A stretch of DNA of 64,000 nucleotides from SCUS01 sp966211675 (GTDB taxonomy: Bacteria > Myxococcota_A > Polyangia > Polyangiales > Ga0077539): NCBI GenBank assembly GCA_966211675.1, contig CBIHPK010000016.1, positions 1 through 64,000 of the forward strand, given 5' to 3'. The stretch's first letter is position 1. Every line of letters begins with the position of its first letter. The notes under the pieces are model-generated. The model ran no database searches, was not told the origin of the DNA, and saw nothing but the letters and a program-made list of their open reading frames with translations. Below, piece after piece: positions 9,182 through 17,328 of the stretch. A program made the translations under genes and the position numbers.

Positions 9182-9952
9182 CTACGGCGCGAGGGTCGAC
9201 CGCAAGCGCATCGCCGCGTCGACCGCGGCCCGCTCGAAGGCGAGCGGCTGGTAGGTCCCGCTCGACCAGTCGGCCTGCGCGTTGGACCAGTCCGGCGCGG
9301 TCGGGTCGCCGGAGTTGCCGCGCGGGAAGTTCAGCGTCGCCGCGAGGGTGCCGTCCTCGCCGAAGCTCATCACCATCCGGTAGGCGGGCGCCGCGTGCGA
9401 CTCCATCGTCATGCGCGTCGCGGTGCTGTCGAAGAACTGGGCCTGCGAGACGTTGACCGTGCCGATGGACCCGTCGGCCGCCTCGGGGGCCACCGCGAAG
9501 GGACCCTCCATCGCGAAGAGCGGCACCGGCCGCGTCGTGTGGAAGGCCCCCCACGTGTACCGCGAGGCCTCGACGCCGCCGAAGCGGGCGATGAGCCACG
9601 CGCGGGTCTGCGCGAGCGCCCGGAGCGCCAGCACGTCGCGCCCCTGTTGCACGTACCGCGTCGCCATCGGCGCGCGCCCGCTCACCACCATCGCCAGGAG
9701 CTTCATGATGTAGACCGGCTCGCGCGACAGGATCGCGTCGAACATCACGTCGAGGTCGTCGGCCAGTACCTGCCGCGCGTAGAAGTGCTGGAAGGCCTCG
9801 TAGACCACGGCCTCGGCGGAGGCGCGGCTCATCCTGCGGTCCCAGGCCGCGAGGCGGGCCTGGAGCGAAGCGAGCTCGGCGTCGTTCGTGTACGGCGCGA
9901 GCGCGGGGTCGGTGGCGCGGTGGTCCATCGCCTCGGCGAGCGAGGGCAGCAC
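9182..9952 (-). pseudogene. C-terminal stump of a penicillin acylase-family (S45) Ntn hydrolase
   Basis: The 256 residues match the end of the beta subunit of penicillin amidases: YTWGAFHTTRPVPLF, a TVNVSQAQF segment, YRMVMSFGEDG, LNFPRGNSGDPTAPDW and QADWSSGTYQPLAFERAAV. Family members are usually 700-850 aa; the signal peptide, alpha subunit, spacer and the catalytic N-terminal Ser of the beta subunit are all absent. Similarity ends at about 9955, exactly where the transposase frame begins on the other strand, so truncation by rearrangement is likely. Confidence 0.75.
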
Positions 9953-9954
9953 GT

Positions 9955-11990
9955 CGTCGGTATGTCGCCGCCGACTACCTCCTGGTTCTGCTCACCTTCG
10001 CCGTCTCCGACGCGCCTCATCTCAAGGCGCTGTTCGCCCACCTTCCCCCATCGCCTCGACGCTCGCCGCGGTCTGGGAGCGCGCGACACTCCCCTCGCGC
10101 GCGGCGCTCTCGCGCTTCCTCGAAGCCGCCCGACCGCACCACGTCCGCGCCTTCGGGGCGTTGCTGCTCGACGACCTGATCGACGCGGGCGTCCCCGCCG
10201 ACCAGGCCGGCGGCCTCTTCGATCGCGACGGTCGACGCACCCTCGTCTTCGACGACGACGGCACCTACCACGGCGCGCGTCAGCGCGAGCTCGCCGACGA
10301 CGCGACCCGTCCGCCGCCCCGACGTCGCGCCCGAGACCTCTGCGCGCGCGGCTACGACGGCGGCTCCGGGCGCGGGGACGTGACGCGCACGCGCACGACG
10401 CTCCAACAGGCTCACACGCAGGAGTGGCTGGGATGCTGGAGCGCGCCGGGCAACGGGCATCCGTACGCCCAGATCGAGGACGCCTGCCTCGCCGTCGTGC
10501 GCTACCTGCTCGCGCGGGGACTGATGGTGACGCAGGGCCTGCTGCGCCTCGACGGGCTCTACGGGTACGCGCGCATCGCCGCGGCGATCACCCGCCACGG
10601 CCTGGGGTACCTGATGCGCTGCGCGGAATACCGGCTCTTTCACCGCACGGTCGTGCAGGCGGTGATCGCCCAGGCCCCTCACGCCATCTACGCCGCGCCC
10701 GACTCCCCGGTGCGGCGCGACGCGTGGCAGGTGCTGGACCTGCCGTGGGTGGCCGCCAAGGACCCGGCCGATGCCGTCGTGACGCGGTTGATCATCACGC
10801 GACGACCGGCGATCGAACCCGGCAAGCCGCGCGTGGGCAAGCGCGTGGGCGACCACGTCTTCGAGCTCTTCGTGACCGATCGGAGCGCCAGCGGCTGGTC
10901 GATCGAGGACGTGTTGAGCCTCTACTTCGCTCGTGGCGGCTTCGAGGCGACGCTGGCCCAGGAGGACCGCGAGCGCGACCTCGATCGGACCGTGAGCTGG
11001 AGCCCCGCGGGGCAGTCGTTGTGGACCCTGGTCGGCCAGCTCGCCTGGAACCTGCGGCTGCGGCTGGGCGTTCGGTTGATGTCGACGCCCGTGCGGTACA
11101 CGCGCTGGGCATCCGCAGCGCCCCAGACGCCAGAGCCGCCTGCGGTCCCCGCGACCGTCGAGACCCCGGCGGTCGCCGAGACCTCGGCGATCGAGATCGC
11201 GGTGATGGACGAGACCCCGTCGGTCGACGAGCCCTCCTCCGTCGTCGCGCGCGGATGCGTCGCACCGGCCACGGGACGATCGACCGGCCGCTTCGGAGGA
11301 AGCGACTTCGTCTGGACGGAGGAAGGGCACCTGCGCCGCCCAGCGGACAAGCTTCTTCGGCGGAGAGAGACGCGACACGAACGCTGCCAGCTGCGCGTGA
11401 TCTACCGGGCCTCGGCCGCCGACTGCGGCGTCTGCGCGTTGTCGTCACAATGCCGTGGGCGAGCGACGCGGACCGATCGAGGTCGCCGCGTGAGTGTGAT
11501 CGAGCCGTTGTCCGCCGGGCGAACTGCGACCCCGTCCGGCGTCCGACCGAAGCGACCGTCGTCCCCCTCGACGACTCGCCCCGCGCTCATGCCCCGCACC
11601 GTGCCCTCGCCCACCTCGAAGGTGCCGCCGCTGCGATCGCGTGCCGTATGGTGGGTCGACCTGCCGGCGAGCCAGGCACGCCAGACGTTGCGCGATCAAC
11701 TGCGTGGCCAGCACGTGGATGTCGGGCCCTCCAGGCTCGTCCTGCCTCGCCCCGCGACGCCCTTCCAGACCCGCGACGAACGCGCTCATCGACGGCAGAC
11801 ATGGCAAGTCCGGTTCGCCCGCAACCAACGGTCACTCCACGACGGGTGCCGTCTACGAATCCATGGCCTGCCGCCCGTACTCGAGGATCTGCTCAGGATT
11901 CCTCGCGACCTGCCGAGCGTCGCGTGACGCTGGTTGCGCAGCTCGTGGGTGGAAGCTCAACGGTTTCCGCTGTGTTGTGACCACCTCGGG
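9955..11990 (+). mobile_element. Remnant of an IS4-family insertion sequence (edges approximate)
   Basis: Defined by the transposase. I could not identify terminal inverted repeats or a target duplication at either edge; the left end is cut off together with the acylase gene. A small perfect dyad (CACCTCG-GG-CGAGGTG, about 11981-11996) lies after the transposase stop. Confidence 0.4.
9961..11927 (+). pseudogene. IS4-family transposase, N-terminally truncated and frameshifted
   Basis: The body (about 10047-11927, roughly 625 codons) has an RLDGLYG segment (first catalytic Asp), FVTDRSASGW (second Asp) and YFARGGFEATL, which gives the Y-x2-R-x3-E part of the IS4 YREK signature; Lys is replaced by Asp. 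A Cys cluster (DCGVCALSSQC) and a C-terminal domain with VWWVDLPASQARQTLR and RIHGLPPVLEDLL follow. The expected N-terminal part (YVAADYLLVLLTFAVSDAP) lies in frame 1 from 9961 and joins the main frame if one C is missing in the CCCCC run at 10045-10049. No start codon is found; the first tens of residues seem lost at the junction with the acylase stump. Probably inactive. Confidence 0.75.
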
Positions 11991-12165
11991 CGAGGTGATT
12001 CCAAGGTCGTGAATCGCAGAACCGGCGTCGCCGACGCGATGCTCGCGTGAACCCTCCGACGCAGATCGCGCGGCCCGTCCCTCACGAGTTGCACGCTTCG
12101 ACGAAATCCTCGTACGAGACGGCGCCTCGGGACCAGTGTGCGGTCGATGTCGCCCGGAGGGGGCG

Positions 12166-14133
12166 CTACGGGGCGAGGACGATGCCGACGGAGACGTAGT
12201 ACTGCGCGATGGCCGCGGGGCCGCGGGCGCCGCCGTAGGCGTTGACGCAGGCGACGTAGGTCCCGGCGGCGAGGCGGTGGGCGGGGCCGGAGCGCACGCC
12301 GTCGAGCAGCGAGCAGAGGCCCGCGCCGCCGTCGTCGTCGCTCGCGAGCTGGACCCCCGCGGCCGTGTAGAGCGTGAGGATGCTGTCGGCCATCGCGGGG
12401 CAGCCGTCGTGGCCGTCGCCGACCTCGAGGTAGAGCGACGCGTTGGCGGGCACCGTGACGCTGAAGCAGTCGGCGTCCGTCGCGGGCGTGATCGCCGCCT
12501 GGAACACCGTGCTCGCCGACACCGCCGCCTGCGGCGCGGCGGGAGTGTTGTTGGGCTCGGCCTCGGGGCGCGTCGCGACGCAGGTGCCCGCGGTGGCGCT
12601 CGACGGGGCGCACACGCTGCCGCCCATGCAGGCGGTCGCGCCGTACCGGTAGTCGCACGCGGCGCCCGCGGCGACGGCGCGCTGGCACACGCCCGGGTTG
12701 CTCATCGTCGGGGTCATCTGGGAGCACGCGAGGCCCGCGTCGCAGGCGGCGCCGGTGGCGCGGCAGGAGACGCTGGCGGCGGTGCCCGGGGCGGCGCAGG
12801 CGCCCGCGGTGAAGGTCGCGTTGGGGGCGCACTCGTTGTCGCCCGCGCAGGTCGAGGTGCGGCCCGTCAGGTCGCACGCGCCGGTGCCCATCACCACGGT
12901 CTGGCAGATGCCCGTCTGCATGGTCGGATCGTCCGCGGAGCAGGTGAGCCCGGCGTCGCAGAAGGGAGCGGCCCTGCGGCAGAGGGTGCCGACGGCGCCG
13001 TCGGCCTGGCAGGTGGTCATGGTCGGGTCGGACGCGACGGAGAGGCAGTGCGCGGCGGCCGGGCAGGAGTGCGCCGTGTCGCACGCCGCGCCGACCGCGA
13101 CGGCCGCGCGGCAGACGCCGGGCGCCGTGGCCGTGGGCATGGTGGCCGAGCAGGTGAGCCCCGCGTCACAGGCCGCGCCCGTCACGCGGCAGGCCGCGCC
13201 CGCGGCGCCGTCGGCGAGGCAGCGGCGAAGCGATCCGTCGGGGTTGACCGCGACGCAGTGCGAGCCCGCCGCGCAGGCGTCGGTGGCCATGCACACCGCG
13301 TTGGCCGCGAGGGGCGCGCGGCAGACGCCGTTGCCCGCGCAGGCGAGGCCCGCGTTGCAGGTCGCGCCGGTGTTGCAGGCGCCGCCGGCGGTCCCGTCGG
13401 GGACGCAGACGCGCGAGGTCGGGGTCATGGGCGAGGCGAGGCAGTGGTTGCCCGTGACGCAGACGTCGGCGTCGGTGCAGGCCCGGCCCGAGGCCAGCGG
13501 GGTGATCTCCCGCACCGTGAGCTCGAAGGCGCCCGTGGAGCCCGAGGCGGCGTCCATCCCGAAGCCGCCGACGACCACGAAGACGTGCGTGCCGGCGGCG
13601 ACGCTGGCCGCCGTGGTGGCGGTGGAGAGCGTGTTGCCGCTGCCCACGTCGTCGTTGCAGGCGAGCGAGGCCGCGGTGCGGGAGCAGGTCGGGAGCACCG
13701 CGACCACCGAGTCGAGGGCGTCGTCGGTGCCGGGGTTGTCCGTGCTCACCCTCAAGAGCGCCGAGGTGCGCATGGTGTACTGGAACACCAGCACCGCGCC
13801 CTTGGAACCGCCGGAGACGCAGCTCATGGGGAGCGTTCCGAGGCTGACGCCCGGGGCCGCGCTGTTGTCGCCCGTCACGTGGATCGCGCCGTCGGCGCCG
13901 GGGGTCATCGCGCTGAGGTCCCGCACGCCGGTGCACGGGTCCGCGGTGCTCACCGGGCGGTCGCTGGTCGCGTCGGTGCGGGGCGCGTCGGTCGCCCGCG
14001 GGGTGTCCGTCGGGCTGCCGAGGTCGGCCGCGGGGCCCGCGTCGCCGGTGCTGGTGTTGCCCGCGCTGCTACAAGCCGTCATCGCGCCGCTGGCCAGAAG
14101 GGCCGCGAGCGTCCAGGTCCTGGTGTTGCTCAT
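12166..14133 (-). CDS. Cys-rich lipoprotein with two PPC-like domains
   Basis: 655 aa, predicted lipoprotein: N-terminus MSNTRTWTLAALLASGAMTAC, then a stalk rich in Asp, Thr, Pro and Ala. Residues of roughly 70-210 and 550-650 form beta-rich domains resembling bacterial pre-peptidase C-terminal (PPC) domains; the second begins EAEPNN and contains DADCFSVTVPA and LASDDDGG. Between them lie repeated modules of about 50 residues with paired Cys (C..G..CxxGLxC, CxxxxxCxxGxHC). No catalytic motif is seen; a surface-attachment or binding role is inferred. The start is the ATG giving the signal peptide. A TGAAGCT-N17-CAAG element lies about 85 nt upstream. Confidence 0.8.
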   Translation of the reverse strand: MSNTRTWTLAALLASGAMTACSSAGNTSTGDAGPAADLGSPTDTPRATDAPRTDATSDRPVSTADPCTGVRDLSAMTPGADGAIHVTGDNSAAPGVSLGTLPMSCVSGGSKGAVLVFQYTMRTSALLRVSTDNPGTDDALDSVVAVLPTCSRTAASLACNDDVGSGNTLSTATTAASVAAGTHVFVVVGGFGMDAASGSTGAFELTVREITPLASGRACTDADVCVTGNHCLASPMTPTSRVCVPDGTAGGACNTGATCNAGLACAGNGVCRAPLAANAVCMATDACAAGSHCVAVNPDGSLRRCLADGAAGAACRVTGAACDAGLTCSATMPTATAPGVCRAAVAVGAACDTAHSCPAAAHCLSVASDPTMTTCQADGAVGTLCRRAAPFCDAGLTCSADDPTMQTGICQTVVMGTGACDLTGRTSTCAGDNECAPNATFTAGACAAPGTAASVSCRATGAACDAGLACSQMTPTMSNPGVCQRAVAAGAACDYRYGATACMGGSVCAPSSATAGTCVATRPEAEPNNTPAAPQAAVSASTVFQAAITPATDADCFSVTVPANASLYLEVGDGHDGCPAMADSILTLYTAAGVQLASDDDGGAGLCSLLDGVRSGPAHRLAAGTYVACVNAYGGARGPAAIAQYYVSVGIVLAP

Positions 14134-14217
14134 CCGTCGGTCTCTCGTTTGCGAAGGTGGGAGGAAGAAGGGGGTCGCGGTGCCACGCACGTTGGCGACG
14201 GGCGTCGACCGGAGGTG

Positions 14218-14245
14218 CTTGCCCGCTCGCGGCGACAGAGCTTCA
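14218..14245 (-). promoter_or_regulatory. Candidate ECF promoter for the Cys-rich lipoprotein gene
   Basis: On the minus strand: TGAAGCT at 14245-14239, 17-nt spacer, CAAG at 14221-14218, matching the window-wide TGAAGSY-N16/17-CAAK pattern. It points at the gene starting at 14133. Confidence 0.6.
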
Positions 14246-14366
14246 CAGGAAATGAGCCCATCAGGTTGGAGAGGGTGCGCGCTCCCTGCGGCCCCCCAGC
14301 GCCGCGCGAGGGTCGACGTGACGCCCGCTCGTACGGCAGAAACGACAGGCCACGGGGCGGGCGGCC

Positions 14367-15176
14367 TCATGGCGTCCCCACCGACCTGGCGGTCGCGCTG
14401 GCGGGCCTGTGCAGGGTCACGAAGAGGACCAGCGCGAGCAGGACGGCGCCGAGGACGGCCGACGAGCCGACGGTGCCAAGGCCCAGGCCGCCCCGCGCCG
14501 GGGTCTTGGTCAGCACGTCGCCCATCGTGGCGCCGAAGGGGCGCGTGAGCACGAACGCGACCCAGAAGAGCAGCGTCTTGGGGAGGCGCGTGAAGCGGCT
14601 CGCGAGCACGATCGCCAGCAACAGCGACCCGATGAGCAGCGCGCCTCCGGCGAAGCCGAGGCCCGAGTCGTCGGCGAGGAAGTCCCCCAGCGCCGTGCCC
14701 AGCGTGTTGGAGAAGAGGATCGCCGTCCAGTAGAGCAGCTCTACCCGGAACGAGCGGATGTTCTGCACAGAGAACGAGTGGCCGCTGTAGCGCCAGAGCG
14801 CGAAGATGGCGGCCAGGATGGTGACCAGCAGGAGGCTCCCGCGGGCGTAGCCGAGGCCCAGCGTGCGGTCCATGTAGTCGGACATCGTGGTGCCCGCGGT
14901 GCTGGTCGAGAGGATCACGCTCCAATACAGTGCCGGGTAATATTTCCGCGCCCTCAGCTGGGCTACGACGGTCACCAGGAATGCGCTGATGAGGATCAGC
15001 GAGCTGAGCGCGTAGCCCACCTTCAGGGTCATCGAGAGGAGGTCGCCCGCCGTCTCGCCCAGGGTGGTCGCCGCGATCTTCATCACCCAGAAGAGCGCGG
15101 TGACCAGGGGAACCTTGCTTGCGGGCGCGGGCGCGCCGTCCGCCTCGAGCCTCTCCGTCGTCGCGCTGTCGGTCAT
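14367..15176 (-). CDS. COG4705-type multi-pass membrane protein, copy 1
   Basis: 269 aa with about eight hydrophobic helices arranged as four repeats, each with a conserved Gly/Asp/Glu signature: TTLGETAGDLLS, AGTTMSDYMD, LGTALGDFLADDSG and FGATMGDVLTK. This matches the uncharacterised membrane proteins of COG4705. The repeated acidic residues inside helices suggest cation handling, but no function is established to my knowledge. Two paralogues lie at 36516 and 58703. It starts at the ATG after a short leader and carries its own TGAAGGT-N17-CAAC element about 95 nt upstream. Confidence 0.8.
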   Translation of the reverse strand: MTDSATTERLEADGAPAPASKVPLVTALFWVMKIAATTLGETAGDLLSMTLKVGYALSSLILISAFLVTVVAQLRARKYYPALYWSVILSTSTAGTTMSDYMDRTLGLGYARGSLLLVTILAAIFALWRYSGHSFSVQNIRSFRVELLYWTAILFSNTLGTALGDFLADDSGLGFAGGALLIGSLLLAIVLASRFTRLPKTLLFWVAFVLTRPFGATMGDVLTKTPARGGLGLGTVGSSAVLGAVLLALVLFVTLHRPASATARSVGTP

Positions 15177-15270
15177 CGATACGATCCATCCTTCGGGGGG
15201 TCTTGCTCACCCTGCTCGAGGCGCAGGTGCGTCGACGAGCGGCTCCGGGAGTCCGCAATCGTCGGCCACG

Positions 15271-15298
15271 GTTGTACCGAGGCGGCCTGCGACCTTCA
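15271..15298 (-). promoter_or_regulatory. Candidate ECF promoter for COG4705 copy 1
   Basis: Minus strand: TGAAGGT at 15298-15292, 17-nt spacer, CAAC at 15274-15271. Directed at the gene starting at 15176; the GMC gene upstream ends at 15445, so this separates the two transcription units. Confidence 0.55.
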
Positions 15299-15444
15299 CG
15301 AAATGTGGGAAGAACGCACCGAGGCGGAGTGGCGCGCGTCGACCGGAACCGATCCGAGCGGTGTGGTAGGAGCGGTGCCCGCAGGCTCCACCGTGCCGGA
15401 CACGCGCTGAGGGTCCCGGCCATCGTGGGCGATCGTGGGGGATG

Positions 15445-17328
15445 TCAGCTCAACACGTCGGCGATGCGCTCGGCGGCCCGGGTCGCCACGGCCATGATCG
15501 TGAGCTGTGGGTTCACGCCGAGTGGACCTGCGATGGTGCTCCCATCGACGATGAAGAGGCGCCGCAGGTCGTGGGCCTGGTGGTCGAGGTCGACCACCGA
15601 GGTCCTCGGATCGCGGCCCATGCGGCAGGTGCCGAGCGGGTGGTAGCTGAGCAGCGGAAGGTCACCAGCCGCGGGCACCGTCTGCCGGAAGCGGTGGAAG
15701 TCGCCCGGCTCCAGCACCGGCGACGACGTCACCACCGGGTACAGCCGCCGCGCACCCGCTGCCAGGAACATCTCCCCCGCCCGCACCATCGCCGCGTGGA
15801 CCCGCGCCGCGTCGCGCGCGTTGACGTGCTTCGTGACCAGCACGTTGCCGTCGCGCTCGTAGCGCACCACGGCGTCGGCGCGGTCGTCGGCGACGAGCGT
15901 GCCCACGGTCGCGATGTGGTCGAGCTTCGTCACGGCCGCGGTGAGTCGGCGGCCCGCGAGGGGCAGGGTCATCGGCGCGACGTTGCGGTCCGACTGGGCG
16001 CCCAGGATGAGGAAGCCCTCGCGGAGGAAGTGATCCACCGCGAAGCCCTGGGGCACGTGGTCGGCGCCGCGGATGGGCTCGTCGAAGAGGGCCGACATCC
16101 CCCCGCTCGGGTGCAGCGACAGGTTGCGCCCGACCTGCCCGCTCGTATCGCAGATCCCCTGCTTCTGGAGGAAGGTCGCCGTCGGCAGCGCGCCCCCCGC
16201 GAGGATCACCGCGCGCGCCTGGAAGCGCACCCGCACGCCCGCGCGCGTCGCTGCGTCGAGGCCCGTCGCGCGGCCGCCCTCGACCCTCACCCGCTCGGCC
16301 CGCAGGCCCGTGAAGAGGGCCGCCGAGTGCTCGAGGGCCGCGGGGACGTACGACACGTTGGTGCTACGCCGGGCGTCGCTGCGGCAGCCGAAGTCGCAGA
16401 AGCCCGACGCCTGGCAGCCCGGAGCGTTGCGGCGGATGCGGTGGTGGCTCCAGCCGAGTGCCTTGCACCCGCGGTCGAACACGCCGCCGAGCGGCCCGAG
16501 GTAGCGCTCCTCGGTGGGCGCCACGCCCAGGAAGGACTCCACCCGGTCGAACCACCGGGCCATCGACGACGGCGCGAAGTCGTCGGTGCCGAGCGCGTCG
16601 CACCACCGGTCGAGCACCCACGGCGGCGTGCGGAAGCAGGTCCCGCCGTTGATCGCCGTTGAGCCGCCCACCATGCGGCCCATGAACACCGGCATCGGCG
16701 CGTTGCCCACCGCGACGGCGCCCCGGTAGAAGCGCTGGTGCGCGCGGACCGCGCTGCCGTCGAAGGCGTCGCGGCGGTGCAGGTCGCCCTCCTCGACGAA
16801 GGCCACCGCGTAGCCCTTCGCCGCGAGGGCGTGGCCGACGACCGCGCCGCCCGCGCCGGTCCCGACGACCACGACGTCGCAGGCGACGACCTCCTCCGCG
16901 GCGATGTCTTCGCCGCGCCGCAGCTGCCGCAGCCAGCGGGGCTCGTCGAGGGCGGGCATCACCTTCAACGCACCGCCGAGGCGCGCGTACACGACCGGGC
17001 GGTCGAAGTGCACCAGCTTGAAGAAGAGCAGCAGAACCCCGTACGGGCCGCGGAGCAGCGGGTCCTTCGACCAGCGGTCGAGGGTGGCCTCCTGGGCGTC
17101 GGCGTCGAGCGCGTGGAAGGGCCGCCCCGTCGAGGCGACGGCCGCCGCCGAAAGCGCCCGCAGCGCCGCGCGCCAGCCGCCGACCAGCGCGGGCGAGAGC
17201 TCGTCGACGACCTCCTCGGCGCGCCGCAGCGTCGCCTCGTCGCCGCCCGGTACCCCGTCGCCGCCCGGGATCATCGCCTCCAACAGCGCCAGCGCCGCGC
17301 GCCGCTCTTCAAAGGTCATCGGGGTCAC
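15445..17328 (-). CDS. GMC-family FAD-dependent oxidoreductase (alcohol oxidase-like), last gene of the lipid operon
   Basis: 627 aa. A helical N-terminal extension (about 1-140, resembling that of long-chain alcohol oxidases and gluconate dehydrogenase small subunits) precedes the ADP-binding fold CDVVVVGTGAGGAVVGHAL (about 150-170), GMC signature 1 (GRMVGGSTAINGGTCF) and the catalytic His segment SYHPLGTCRMG near residue 565, with GVNPQLTIMA near the end. A Cys group (NAPGCQASGFCDFGC) lies mid-protein. Family members oxidise alcohols with FAD. Candidate substrates here are a fatty alcohol or the cyclitol. The start overlaps the exporter stop by 4 nt, indicating translational coupling. Confidence 0.85.
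   Translation of the reverse strand: MTPMTFEERRAALALLEAMIPGGDGVPGGDEATLRRAEEVVDELSPALVGGWRAALRALSAAAVASTGRPFHALDADAQEATLDRWSKDPLLRGPYGVLLLFFKLVHFDRPVVYARLGGALKVMPALDEPRWLRQLRRGEDIAAEEVVACDVVVVGTGAGGAVVGHALAAKGYAVAFVEEGDLHRRDAFDGSAVRAHQRFYRGAVAVGNAPMPVFMGRMVGGSTAINGGTCFRTPPWVLDRWCDALGTDDFAPSSMARWFDRVESFLGVAPTEERYLGPLGGVFDRGCKALGWSHHRIRRNAPGCQASGFCDFGCRSDARRSTNVSYVPAALEHSAALFTGLRAERVRVEGGRATGLDAATRAGVRVRFQARAVILAGGALPTATFLQKQGICDTSGQVGRNLSLHPSGGMSALFDEPIRGADHVPQGFAVDHFLREGFLILGAQSDRNVAPMTLPLAGRRLTAAVTKLDHIATVGTLVADDRADAVVRYERDGNVLVTKHVNARDAARVHAAMVRAGEMFLAAGARRLYPVVTSSPVLEPGDFHRFRQTVPAAGDLPLLSYHPLGTCRMGRDPRTSVVDLDHQAHDLRRLFIVDGSTIAGPLGVNPQLTIMAVATRAAERIADVLS

Noticed and set aside
12087..12160. 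Minus-strand peptide AHWSRGAVSYEDFVEACNS with a stop near 12087, as a small gene
   Set aside because: It looks protein-like but has no start or supported length in the 240 nt between the transposase and the Cys-rich gene; at most a remnant.
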